DNA of 64,000 nucleotides from Symsagittifera roscoffensis (Eukaryota > Xenacoelomorpha > Acoela > Convolutidae): positions 18,677,623-18,741,622 of the forward strand of contig NC_087065.1 of NCBI RefSeq assembly GCF_963678635.1, in the 5' to 3' direction. The first letter of the stretch is position 1; every line of letters starts with the position of its first letter. The translations under genes were made by a program, and so were the position numbers. Below are positions 47,115 to 59,263 of the stretch, piece by piece. The notes under the pieces are model-generated. The model saw only the letters and a program-made list of their open reading frames with translations. It had not been told where the DNA came from and searched no databases.

Positions 47115-48060
47115 GGTATGACAAATATGTCTTGACCGAATTGACTAGTCAGAACAGAAGTAATTGTAAGCAAAGGATAAACATAACTGAAAAGGCAAGA
47201 AGTTAGTAGGTTGTATCAAGGCTGTTTATTTACAACTGAAAAGGAATAAACGATTGGCAGAAAATGTTTTCACAGATTTGCTTCACGGGGGGTTAACAGC
47301 ACAAAAAAACATAGGAACTACTTGTCATCAGCATATAAAGATAAGCATATAGCTAATTCACTTGCATTTTTTGCAAAGTGAATTATGATCAAAGTCGTAT
47401 TAGCATAATCTGGGCTTAATGCAAGGTTATTTGAGCTCCAATATAGTCCCATGAAGGTTACGTAGCAGTATTTAGACAGCCGCGTATTCAGACTCGTCAG
47501 TAAGTAGACAAATACTGTATTAACCAAAAAAAATAGACAAGGAAGAAATGAATAACTAATAATTATTTATTTCGTAAATTTGTTTTCTCATCTCGATTCT
47601 GATTGGTTAATTTGGCATTTGTCTGCTTACTGACGAGTATGAATACGCGGTTGTCTAAATGCAGACCGCACTCCTCCCATGAAGATCCATTTGAAATGAC
47701 CGAAATGCAAATGCAATGGAGACGAAAGATATTTATAAAGAGAGGCGGTTTTTTTTCAGGTTTTTTCAAAGATATTTTGCTGCAGAATTCGGGCCATTTT
47801 TTGGTTATGTGAAAAATTCGATCAAACGCTTCGTAAATAAGTATTCGATGTCCTAAGGTACGAGGTCCTAAAAGAAATTGTTTTGCGGAGGTCCTTTTTC
47901 TCATTCGATTTGATATGAGTTTTGAAATATGAATATTTTCGAATTATTGTTTTTGCCTTCCAGAAGCTTTTCCAGAGAAAATATCTCAGATCAAACAACT
48001 ACAGGTGACTATTTGCGATCTGAAATAAATCTTCGCGAGCTCTTAACACGGATTAGCCAG

Positions 48061-48369
48061 TTTGGCATAAACCAGAACTAAAAGTAGCTTCAACTATTTC
48101 ACTCCAGGCAATATGACTGGAACAAATGTTGACCATAATGTTTATTGGAACTCTCTAATTCTTGACAAAACTTTGATTTTTTTTATCGGTTTTTTTTTAC
48201 AAAAGACAAAGTATTAGACACCACAGCGGCAGATTTCGAGGGGGACGCCCTTCCTATAGGGATTTGACCGTCTCACCAACCAAAAGGTTGGTGACTGGAA
48301 TCGCTACCGCTAGACTAACTATGCCCATTTGGACAGCAATATAGAAAAATAAAGATGCTTACTGTTTGA
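48061..48369 (-). mobile_element. tRNA-derived SINE
   Basis: Flanked by ATTAGCCAG at 48,052-48,060 and 48,370-48,378 (9-bp target duplication). On the - strand, 48,326 to about 48,255 reads like a tRNA: an A-box-like TAGTCTAGCGGTAGCG, an anticodon-arm hairpin CACCAACCTTTTGGTTGGTG, and a B-box-like GGTCAAATCCC. A non-tRNA body follows. Such elements are transcribed by RNA polymerase III and moved by LINE machinery. No clean A-tail is visible. Confidence 0.7.
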
Positions 48370-48489
48370 ATTAGCCAGATACTGTACCTCGGTTTTTAGT
48401 TTTTATTAGGGACCACAGCATATTTGAGGGACTAAACAAGTAAACTAGTACCCCTTTTGATATTATTTTTTATGACTTTCATTTTAGGC

Positions 48490-48600
48490 AGACTATCCTT
48501 AAAATTTTTTGAAGGCAATTTTAGCGCCAATATATTATACTTTTGAAGAAGAGCGCGCGCGCCGAAAAAAACGCAATTTTTTTGTTCAAAAATTTCCAAA
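48490..48600. mobile_element. hAT-like element fragment
   Basis: Retains GGCAATTTTAGCGCCAATAT and GAGCGCGCGCGCCGAAAAAA; both ends are lost. It is followed by a short tandem AAGTCACCATCATGAAAA duplication (48,602-48,640). Confidence 0.7.
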
Positions 48601-49499
48601 AAAGTCACCATCATGAAAAAAGTCACCATCATGAAAAAAGTCCCCATAATTGTAGTTTTTGTACCCTAGCTGAAGATCGTCGTGTAGTCAGATTTTCAAT
48701 GGTGCCACCTTGCGAATACACCCCAAAACGGCCCAATTCGTAACTTATTAATCAGGCAATGAAAAAAAAAACTGTTATAATATTGCTGATACATAAGTAA
48801 CAAGATTGCGAAAAATGCCTCAGCTCAAGGGCACCCGAGATTTTTAAGTCAATCGCAAGGTGCTCTTTATAGAACTAAAAACCACAACTAAATTTGTCTT
48901 ACCGTCTGAAAAAGAAGACTATTTATTACGATAAAAACAACAATACTATAGCTCAACGGAAGGAGCTGAAAGAACCTGAAAGAAATGTAATTTCACAAGT
49001 ATTTGGAAGCAAATTGACGATGCTCTAAACTTTGCCCACCTTTGTGAAAAACAATTGCTCAAAAAATGCTAATTTTTGCAGCGATTGCAAACTACAAGTT
49101 AAATTGGAATTCGATGGTTTAATTTTATCAGCACTATTTTTCCTTACCGTTAAAGTAAATAATCATCTATTATCTATATCAAGGATATGTTTTTTTTCAG
49201 TACTTGTTTGTTCAGCATCATTACAGAGGAACAGAGTACCAATTAAGCGGGAACGGAAAAAGTATCATTTAATCTGCAATTTAAAATTATGTGCTAATAC
49301 ATGTAACTGTATGCGAAAAAATATGAGTATCAAAAAACTTCAATCGGTCTTTTTGCCGAGCCAAAAAACCGTCGGCCATGTTTTGATTTCAATTTGCTTG
49401 GAATTTGCGTTCAAAGCCGCTAAAACATGTTAGATTGTTCGAACGAGATAGAAACTCATACTTCTCGTGTGATTCGGTGAAGCTTAAATATAGAGAATT

Positions 49500-50232
49500 G
49501 CAAAAAGTTCGGACAGACAGAATTAATTAAAAAGAGCGTACCATTTTGACAGATTTTTGCATGCAATTTTTTCTTTCAGACAACCTTGGGACACATAATC
49601 GGACTTAAAAATTTGATTTTGCAAGCAAAATTTCTCCAAAATAGGTCAATTGCTCTTTTTAATTAATTTTATCTGTCCGAACTTTTTGCTACTAATTATA
49701 TAATTGATTAAAATGGATTATAAACTTTTTTGTCAAATCAATAAATTTCATTTGATGTGACGATTATGATGGGCGGTGATTTTTTAAAATTTGTCTGTAA
49801 TTTACAAACAGAGAGCAGTAAATTACAGACAAATTAATTTACTGTAACTGACTAACTGACAGTTGCTTTTGGCATAACACACGTTTGGTTAGAAATTTAT
49901 TAAAATGAGACTTACTTTGGCTGAGAAAATTCTTAACTGATTTTATTTTCAACTTTTTTCCCTCATCTTTTTTCTTATACACATTTCTCAAACTTAGCTT
50001 TTGTTACAACCTCCAATTTACTTCCCTACTCGATCGCCTTTTTATATTAAGGTTCCTTTTAAAACAGCCCCACCCCAATCCACTCCCGGGGGGTGGCGGG
50101 GAGGGGGGCGGGTTGGTTACTGATCTTAACGCCAATACGAGGCGAAACTGTGCACTGGATAGGCGCAAAATTTTGTGTCTGTTTCCGCGTACAAATATCT
50201 GTGGCGTAAATTTAGTCGGCACAATTGTTTTG
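49500..50232. other. sequence at the right copy with no left partner
   Basis: An inverted pair AAAAAGTTCGGACAGA (49,503) / TCTGTCCGAACTTTTT (49,672) with AATTAATTAAAAAGAG / CTCTTTTTAATTAATT inside outlines a ~185-bp foldback at 49,503-49,688. A second pair ATTTGTCTGTAATTTAC / GTAAATTACAGACAAAT lies at 49,790-49,832. Further right, TGTGCACTGGATAGGCGCAA near 50,149 is an inverted copy of the motif near 63,343. No gene seen. Confidence 0.65.
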
Positions 50233-50540
50233 TTGCGGATTCCGCAACCAACAAATATAGCTAGTTGTTGAGGATGCCGCAACTGTAATTGGGTTCCGCA
50301 AAATGTAAGTGGAATCCGCAAAATGTAAGAGGAATCCGCAAAGAAAATGCGGATTCCACTTACAATTTGCGGATTCCACTTACAATTTGCGGATTCCGAT
50401 TACAGTTTCGGATTCCGCTTACAGTTGCGGATTCCGCAACAGCTCAATGCACCTATACACATGTCTTATCATTTGTTTGTGGATTCCACAAATTGTTCTG
50501 GATTCCGCAAAAACAGTTGCGGATTCCGCAAATTCGCCTG
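50233..50540. repeat. GCGGATTCC short-repeat array with internal palindrome (right copy)
   Basis: At least a dozen GCGGATTCC or GGAATCCGC units. Units at 50,296-50,340 face units at 50,348-50,392 as an inverted repeat (45-nt arms, few mismatches, 7-nt loop AAGAAAA). Multiple TTGCGGATTCCGCAA palindromes occur. Confidence 0.92.
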
Positions 50541-52822
50541 TTTTGGAGCGATTTTGAGCGGTGCGACGTTTTAAGTAATTGTTTGTGGAATTCAAAACAG
50601 CAAAGAAGATCAAAAAAAGTAGAAATGTTGCGGATTCCGCAACAAATCTGATTTTGGTCTGTTGCGGAATCCGTTTACAATGCTCAGAATGCACAGTTTG
50701 GCCTCGTAATGGCCTAAGTTTTTTATTCGACCAGTTTACCCCCCACCCGTGAAGGTGGGGCGAGGAAGGGGTTGAAGGGAGGCGGATGTGTGCGTATGGT
50801 TGGGGGGGGGGGGGGTGTTGGAAAAAGTTGGATGAAGAGGATGTGGACGAGGAAGAAGGGGTGTGTGTGGGGGATTCAAAAATGTTGGGGAGAGGGGATG
50901 GTAGAGATGAACATGTTCGCTCGGGTTTTAGGTTTGCACACCGCTGCAAAAAGGAGAGTAAACGTTTCAAATTTTTAAAATAAGATTATTTTGAAAATAA
51001 GAATGGACTATATTCAACTTAATGGACTATACCGGATTTTTGAATGTTGAAAATAATCATACATAATCCCCTAAAACTCCATTTTCATGGTTAGATGGGT
51101 CATAAACTCAGCTTTTGTTCCGAACATTTGAAAATGGGGAGGAACTTAGCATTCCGATGTTTTTAGTTTTTTTTCTTGTTTTTGCTTTTTATGCAAAATC
51201 AGCCACAACAAGTAGTTATCAAAGAGAAATGAAATATGTATCATTTCAACACAGTTCAATTGGCATGATAATAAGTGCGGGATTTTTCGCGACGCAAAAA
51301 AATATCGCGTTTTGGAACTATTGAAACTAAGTTTTAATCGAGCAAATATAACCAAAATTAGGCTAGAGGAAGATTTCTGTGTTCATTCCCACGCCGATAA
51401 ATTTTTTGGTAGAAAATTATATGAAAAAAGAATACCGAATAACGAAACTGCACGAATCAGACTAAAACCTTGAACATTCGGGCCGAAAAACAAGGCATCA
51501 AAATTTTTCAGACTTCAATAAGAAATTGAGTCAAGATTTGATTAAAAAGTCGAAGTATGTCTGGAGAAAAATTTATTCCAAAGTCGTTACAATAAACTAA
51601 ATAGTGATAAATGATGCTCCACCCACATAGAAGTTTGCACTCTATATAATAAATCTCTGCAGAACTAACAGGAATTTCAAGAATTTGCATTATTCACTTA
51701 CCTTTGCAATTCAACTATGGAAAAACACTCGATGAAAAAAAATAATATATATTTTTTTTCAGTTCAGTTTCAATAGAGGAAATGTCAAATTTGCATACGG
51801 CTCGAGCGTGTTATGCATTTTATGAATATTGCAATGGGAGGTATCTATGGTAATTATGGTTCTAAACGTCCTTAAAGCCATTTTAAAGGGAGATATTTAT
51901 GGTAATGCTATGCGAATGATTTCCCCTTTAAACGCACCAGCCGTCAAATCCTATTCGTCGCGACAAATTGGTCTAGCGGATTGCTATATCTAGCTCCAAT
52001 CTGCCTGTGGTTAAAAATTAATATAAACAATACTAATTTGTATTAGCTGATATGAAACCGACTGTACTGACAGACCGATTGTAATGAAGTTTTTAGATGC
52101 CAAAAAGCTTGAAGGATGTAACCGAATTTTAGTTAAAAATTCATTCCAAAGTAAAAAAGGTAACAAAACACGACTAGGTAAAAAAATTGGTATTGTGCTT
52201 TTATAATCCGTTATAGTGTTTCAATAAAGGGCATTCAACTGCTTAGGTATCCCAAAACCAACCATAAACCATACTTTGGAAAGCGAGCTGTAATGAAATT
52301 GCTATTATATTGTGTATATTTTACAGGAACATGAAACATATCATTGTTTTCTTCACTTGAATTCAAGTTCAAACTATCAAAATACAAACAAGCTGATCGT
52401 GTTTTTTCTTACCTACTTTTGTGTTTATCGTTCCGTTAATGTTGGGTTACATATTTCGCATTTTTGGTACTCAGAAGTAGAACTCATGTCTTTTTGGGAC
52501 TAAAAGAGTCGGATATTTTTCAGTATCCCCTCTTGCAAAAAGTATCCCCCTTCTTCAGTATCCCCTTTTCTGTTACTAGGTACAAAACTCAGATATGCTT
52601 AACCGTTGAATCAGTTGTTTATGCGGCGGTAACTCGTTACTAGGTACCTTAGAGGGGAAATAGTTAAAGATGAATAGTTAAAGAAAATAGTTAATCCAAT
52701 GAAGCTTCAGTACTACTCTATGAAATTTTCTTTGGGCCCATAAAATCAGACTTGTAGCGTCTATATAAATGAGTTTTGAGTCGTGTCGTTTATTGGTATC
52801 GAAATTGGTCGTTTTCTTTTAT

Positions 52823-53364
52823 TGTTCCGACTTTCGATACGAAAGTAACGGAATATTTGTGCTCGGGGTGGGTTTTTTTTCTTCAGACAAATTTCGACTT
52901 TTTAACTAGCCACTTTTAACGGAATTTTTTTTTATATCATTTGAAAGCTAAGCTATTGTTGTCCTGAGCCTAAATTTGAAAAGATATTTCACCTGTGATC
53001 ATTTTTCGTAACATTATGAGGGTTTAAAGATAGCCATTTTGACCAATTTGGGACAATTAACGCGCGATATAATTCGCGCTATTAACGCGTAAGCGGAGAT
53101 TTAATCCGTCTTAGAAATCGTTCCAAATTAGTTAAAAGAAGCTTATTTGCCATAATTGATTTGTTACAAGGAGCGAAATCTATTTTTTTGTACTTTATAT
53201 GGCGTGAGGGGGGATGATTTTCATCAAAAAAAATTTCAAATTTAAGAAAAAAAATTTTCATTTTATTTTATTTCATTTATTATTTTTTTTTGTTATTACT
53301 GCTCCATAAATGTTAAAAGGCAGTCGGAACTTTCCGGCCTTCGCCCTGATACGAGCAGTCTTGT
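52823..53364 (+). mobile_element. HINE-like element, copy 9 (complete, with empty-site partners)
   Basis: 542 bp from TGTTCCGACTTTCGATACGA to GAGCAGTCTTGT. Flanks TTTTAT and TCAGATTTT are contiguous (TTTTATTCAGATTTT) at 36,170 and 41,658, and as TTTTATTCGGATTTT near 39,181 and 44,684. No base beyond the T-T pair is duplicated. Confidence 0.93.
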
Positions 53365-53845
53365 TCAGATTTTTTAAGCAAGTTTGAGTGTATCAAAGTA
53401 ATACAGCCATTGTGATCATTCTGCTAAAAAACATCAAACATCTGTGACCCTGGTCTGATTAAAAAAGAAAAATAGCAGATCAAAATCAGGCACTGACTTC
53501 ATGGCAAAAAAATCCTTGAAAAATGCTGCACAAAGTATTTGAAACTTGTTGTGTTGACAATTTTTGGAGAAAATTACTAAACGTTTGCTCGGGTGGTTTT
53601 TGTTTCCAAACAAACTTCAACTCTTCCCACATCAAGTTTCAAGAGTTAATGATCAATTATATTATAATTCTAGTACCAGCCTTACTAAAATAGAGAAAAA
53701 AATTAATTACAATTTTTTTCAAAACAAATTATAATCAATTATAATATAGTTTAATTGGTTATAATGGATTATCACTCCATCTATTTTCGAAACAACTTTA
53801 CTAAAACGTTACAATCGATTATTTCAATTCATGTTTCTAATTTAT

Positions 53846-54131
53846 TGTTCCGACTTTCGTAACGAAAATAACGGAATATTTGTGCTCGGGGTGAGTTTTT
53901 TTTCTACAGACAAATTTTGACTTTTTAACTAGCCATTTTTGACGGATTTTTTTATCATTCAAAAGGTATTGTTGTCTTGAGCTTAAATTTGAAACGATTT
54001 TTTACCTGTGAACATTTTTAGTACAGTTATGGGGGTTTAAAGATTGTCATTTTGGGCAATTTGGGACAAATAAATCGCGATACATTTCGCGCTATTAACG
54101 CGCAAGCGAAGACTTAATCCGTCTTAGAAAA
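53846..54131 (+). mobile_element. HINE-like element, copy 10, 3'-truncated at the unit junction
   Basis: First 286 bp only. It breaks after CCGTCTTAGAAAA into the flank GACTGCTCGTATTAGAC, the homologue of 51,446. Confidence 0.85.
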
Positions 54132-55527
54132 GACTGCTCGTATTAGACTAAAACCTTGAACGTTCGGGTCGAAAAACAAGGCTTCAAAACTTGAAAATTT
54201 TTAAAAAAACAATACTTAATTAAAGAATTGAATCAAGATTTGATATAAAAACTCGAAATATGTCTGGAGAAAGTTTTTTTCCAAAGTCGGTATAATAATT
54301 GAAATAGTGATAATTGATGCTCCACCCACATAGAAGCTCGCATTCTATATAATAATTCTCTGCAGAACTAACAGTAATTTCAAGAATTTGCATTTTACAC
54401 TTACCTTTGCAATTCAACTATGGAAAAACACTCGATGAAAAAAAAATAATTATATATTTTTTTCAGTTCAGTTTCAATAGAGGAAATGTCAAATTTGCAT
54501 ACGGCTCGAGCGTGTTATGCATTTTATGAATATTGCAATGGAAGGTATCTATGGTAATTATGGTTCTAAACGTCCTTAAAGCCATTTTAAAGGGAGATAT
54601 TTATGGTAATGCTGTGCGTATGATTTCCCCTCTAAACGGACCAGCCGTTAAATCATATTCGTCGCGACAAATTTGGTCTAGCGTATTGCTATATCTAGCT
54701 CCAATCTGCCTGTGGTTAAAAATTAATATAAGGAATACTAATTTGTATTAGCTGATATGAAACCGACTGTACTGACAGACCGATTGTAATAAAATTTTTA
54801 GATGCCAAAAAACTTGAAGGATGTAACCGAATTTTAGTTAAAAATTCATTCCAAAGTAAAAAAGGTAACAAAACACGACTAGGTAAAAAAATTGGTATTG
54901 TGCTTTTATAATCCGTTATAGTGTTTCAATAAAGGGCATTCAACTGCTTAGGTATCCCAAAACCAACCATAAACCATACTTTGGAAAGCGAGCTGTAATG
55001 AAATTGCTATTATATTGTGTATATTTTACAGGAACATGAAACATATCATTGTTTTCTTCACTTGAATTCAAGTTCAAACTATCAAAATACAAACAAGCTG
55101 ATCGTGTTTTTTCTTAGCTACTTTTGTGTTTATCGTTCCGTTAATGTTGGGTTACATATTTCGCATTTTTGGTACTCAGAAGTAGAACTCATGTCTTTTT
55201 GGGACTAAAAGAGTCGGATATTTTTCAGTATCCCCTCTTGCAAAAAGTATCCCCCTTCTTCAGTATCCCCTTTTCTGTTACTAGGTACAAAACTCAGATA
55301 TGCTTAACCGTTGAATCAGTTGTTTATGCGGCGGTAACTCGTTACTAGGTACCTTAGAGGGGAAATAGTTAAAGATGAATAGTTAAAGAAAATAGTTAAT
55401 CCAATGAAGCTTCAGTACTACTCTATGAAATTTCGTTTGGGCCCATAAAATCAGACTTGTAGCGTCTATATAAATGAGTTTTGAGTCGTGTCGTTTATTG
55501 GTATCGAAATTGGTCGTTTTCTTTTAT

Positions 55528-56069
55528 TGTTCCGACTTTCGATACGAAAGTAACGGAATATTTGTGCTCGGGGTGGGTTTTTTTTCTTCAGACAAATTTC
55601 GACTTTTTAACTAGCCACTTTTAACGGAATTTTTTTTTATATCATTTGAAAGCTAAGCTATTGTTGTCCTAAGCCTAAATTTGAAAAAATATTTCACCTG
55701 TGATCATTTTTCGTAACATTATGAGGGTTTAAAGATAGTCATTTTGACCAATTTGGGACAATTAACGCGCGATATAATTCGCGCTATTAACGCGTAACCG
55801 GAGATTTAATCCGTCTTAGAAATCGTTCCAAATTAGTTAAAAGAAGCTTGTTTGCCATAATTGATTTGTTACAAGGAGCGAAATCTATTTTTTTGTACTT
55901 TATATGGCGTGAGGGGGGATGATTTTCATCAAAAAAAATTTCAAATTTAAGAAAAAAAATTTTCATTTTATTTTATTTCATTTATGATTTTTTTTTGTTA
56001 TTACTGCTCCATAAATGTTAAAAGGCAGTCGGAACTTTCCGGCCTTCGCTCTGATACGAGCAGTCTTGT
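55528..56069 (+). mobile_element. HINE-like element, copy 11
   Basis: Unit-two partner of copy 9, complete, 542 bp. Confidence 0.92.
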
Positions 56070-56550
56070 TCAGATTTTTTAAGCAAGTTTGAGTGTATCA
56101 AAGTAATACAGCCATTGTGATCATTCTGCTAAAAAACATCAAACATCTGTGACCCTGGTCTGATTAAAAAAGAAAAATAGCAGATCAAAATCAGGCACTG
56201 ACTTCATGGCAAAAAAGTCCTTGAAAAATGCTGCACAAAGTATTTGAAACTTGTTGTGTTGACAATTTTTGGAGAAAATTACTAAACGTTTGCTCGGGTG
56301 GTTTTTGTTTCCAAACAAACTTCAACTCTTCCCACATCAAGTTTCAAGAGTTAATGATCAATTATATTATAATTCTAGTACCAGCCTTACTAAAATAGAG
56401 AAAAAAATTAATTACAATTTTTTTCAAAACAAATTATAATCAATTATAATATAGTTTAATTGGTTATAATGGATTATCACTCCATCTATTTTCGAAACAA
56501 CTTTACTAAAACGTTACAATCGATTATTTCAATTCATGTTTCTAATTTAT

Positions 56551-56839
56551 TGTTCCGACTTTCGTAACGAAAATAACGGAATATTTGTGCTCGGGGTGAG
56601 TTTTTTTTCTACAGACAAATTTTGACTTTTTAACTAGCCATTTTTGACGGATTTTTTTTATCATTCAAAAGGTATTGTTGTCTTGAGCTTAAATTTGAAA
56701 CGATTTTTTTTTTCTGTGAACATTTTTAGTACAGTTATGGGGGTTTAAAGATTGTCATTTTGGGCAATTTGGGACAAATAAATCGCGATACATTTCGCGC
56801 TATTAACGCGCAAGCGAAGACTTAATCCGTCTTAGAAAA
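56551..56839 (+). mobile_element. HINE-like element, copy 12, 3'-truncated
   Basis: Unit-two partner of copy 10 with the same truncation point. Confidence 0.85.
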
Positions 56840-58235
56840 GACTGCTCGTATTAGACTAAAACCTTGAACGTTCGGGTCGAAAAACAAGGCTTCAAAACTT
56901 GAAAATTTTTAAAAAAACAATACTTAATTAAAGAATTGAATCAAGATTTGATATAAAAACTCGAAATATGTCTGGAGAAAGTTTTTTCCAAAGTCGGTAT
57001 AATAATTGAAATAGTGATAATTGATGCTCCACCCACATAGAAGCTCGCATTCTATATAATAATTCTCTGCAGAACTAACAGTAATTTCAAGAATTTGCAT
57101 TTTACACTTACCTTTGCAATTCAACTATGGAAAAACACTCGATGAAAAAAAAATAATTATTAATTTTTTTCAGTTCAGTTTCAATAGAGGAAATGTCAAA
57201 TTTGCATACGGCTCGAGCGTGTTATGCATTTTATGAATATTGCAATGGAAGGTATCTATGGTAATTATGGTTCTAAACGTCCTTAAAGCCATTTTAAAGG
57301 GAGATATTTATGGTAATGCTGTGCGTATGATTTCCCCTCTAAACGGACCAGCCGTTAAATCCTATTCGTCGCGACAAATTTGGTCTAGCGTATTGCTATA
57401 TCTAGCTCCAATCTGCCTGTGGTTAAAAATTAATATAAGGAATACTAATTTGTATAAGCTGATATGAAACCGACTGTACTGACAGACCGATTGTAATAAA
57501 ATTTTTAGATGCGAAAAAGCTTGAAGGATGTAACCGAATTTTAGTTAAAAATTCATTCCAAAGTAAAAAAAGGTAACAAAACACGACTAGGTAAAAAAAT
57601 TGGTATTGTGCTTTTATAATCCGTTATAGTGTTTCAATAAAGGGCATTCAACTGCTTAGGTATCCCAAAACCAACCATAAACCATACTTTGGAAAGCGAG
57701 CTGTAATGAAATTGCTATTATATTGTGTATATTTTACAGGAACATGAAACATATCATTGTTTTCTTCACTTGAATTCAAGTTCAAACTATCAAAATACAA
57801 ACCAGCTGATCGTGTTTTTTCTTAGCTACTTTTGTGTTTATCGTTCCGTTAATGTTGGGTTACATATTTCGCATTTTTGGTACTCAGAAGTAGAACTCAT
57901 GTCTTTTTGGGACTAAAAGAGTCGGATATTTTTCAGTATCCCCTCTTGCAAAAAGTATCCCCCTTCTTCAGTATCCCCTTTTCTGTTACTAGGTACAAAA
58001 CTCAGATATGCTTAACCGTTGAATCAGTTGTTTATGCGGCGGTAACTCGTTACTAGGTACCTTAGAGGGGAAATAGTTAAAGACGAATAGTTAAAGAAAA
58101 TAGTTAATCCAATGAAGCTTCAGTACTACTCTATGAAATTTCGTTTGGGCCCATAAAATCAGACTTGTAGCGTCTATATAAATGAGTTTTGAGTCGTGTC
58201 GTTTATTGGTATCGAAATTGGTCGTTTTCTTTTAT

Positions 58236-58782
58236 TGTTCCGACTTTCGATACGAAAGTAACGGAATATTTGTGCTCGGGGTGGGTTTTTTTTTCTTCAG
58301 ACAAATTTCGAATTTTTAACTAGCCACTTTTAACGGAATTTTTTTTATATCATTTGAAAGCTAAGCTATTGTTGTTCTGAGCCTAAATTTGAAAAGATAT
58401 TTCACCTGTGATCATTTTTCGTAACATTATGAGGGTTTAAAGATAGCCATTTTGACCAATTTGGGACAATTAACGCGCGATATAATTCGCGCTATTAACG
58501 CGTAAGCGGAGATTTAATCCGTCTTAGAAATCGTTCCAAATTAGTTAAAAGAAGCCTATTTGCCATAATTGATTTGTTACAAGGAGCGAAATCTATTTTT
58601 TCGTACTTTATATGGCGTGAGGGGGGATGATTTTCATCAAAAAAAATTTCAAATTTAAGAAAAAAAATTTTCATTTTATTTTATTTCATTTATTTTTTTT
58701 TATTTTTTTGTTATTACTGCTACATAAATGTTAAAAGGCAGTCGGAACTTTCCGGCCTTCGCCCTGATACGAGCAGTCTTGT
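58236..58782 (+). mobile_element. HINE-like element, copy 13
   Basis: Unit-three partner of copy 9, complete, slightly longer through a T-run near 58,690. Confidence 0.92.
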
Positions 58783-59263
58783 TCAGATTTTTTAAGCAAG
58801 TTTGAGTGTATCAAAGTAGTACAGCCATTGTGATCATTCTGCTAAAAAACATCAAACATCTGTGACCCTGGTCTGATTAAAAAAGAAAAATAGCAGATCA
58901 AAATCAGGCACTGACTTCATGGCAAAAAAGTCCTTGAAAAATGCTGCACAAAGTATTTGAAACTTGTTGTGTTGACAATTTTTGGAGAAAATTACTAAAC
59001 GTTTGCTCGGGTGGTTTTTGTTTCCAAACAAACTTCAACTCTTCCCACATCAAGTTTCAAGAGTTAATGATCAATTATATTATAATTCTAGTACCAACCT
59101 TACTAAAATAGAGAAAAAAATTAATTACAATTTTTTTCAAAACAAATTATAATCAATTATAATATAGTTTAATTGGTTATAATGGATTATCACTCCATCT
59201 ATTTTCGAAACAACTTTACTAAAACGTTACAATCGATTATTTCAATTCATGTTTCTAATTTAT

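Larger units (their letters stand above)
47115..53850. repeat. right copy of the large segmental duplication
   Basis: Partner of 30,231-36,650 in the same orientation. Differences include the SINE at 48,061-48,369, a longer GCGGATTCC array at 50,233, absence of the inverted HINE-like copy, absence of the MITE at the 52,540 site, and presence of the HINE-like copy at 52,823. Confidence 0.93.

Noticed and set aside
46859-47206. ORFs running across the N stretch
   Set aside because: They exist only because N codons are not counted as stops; this is an assembly gap.
54120-54150. GACTGCTCGTATTAG read as an inverted HINE-like 3' end fused head-to-head
   Set aside because: The homologous position 51,446 reads AACTGCACGAATCAG in plain flank, so it is diverged flank next to a truncated copy.
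51830-57916. ORFs of 63-76 codons repeated in each 2.7 kb unit (beginning MQWKVSM and MYILQEHETY)
   Set aside because: Their conservation equals that of the surrounding non-coding repeat, so it reflects recent duplication, not protein constraint; no domain or start context supports them.
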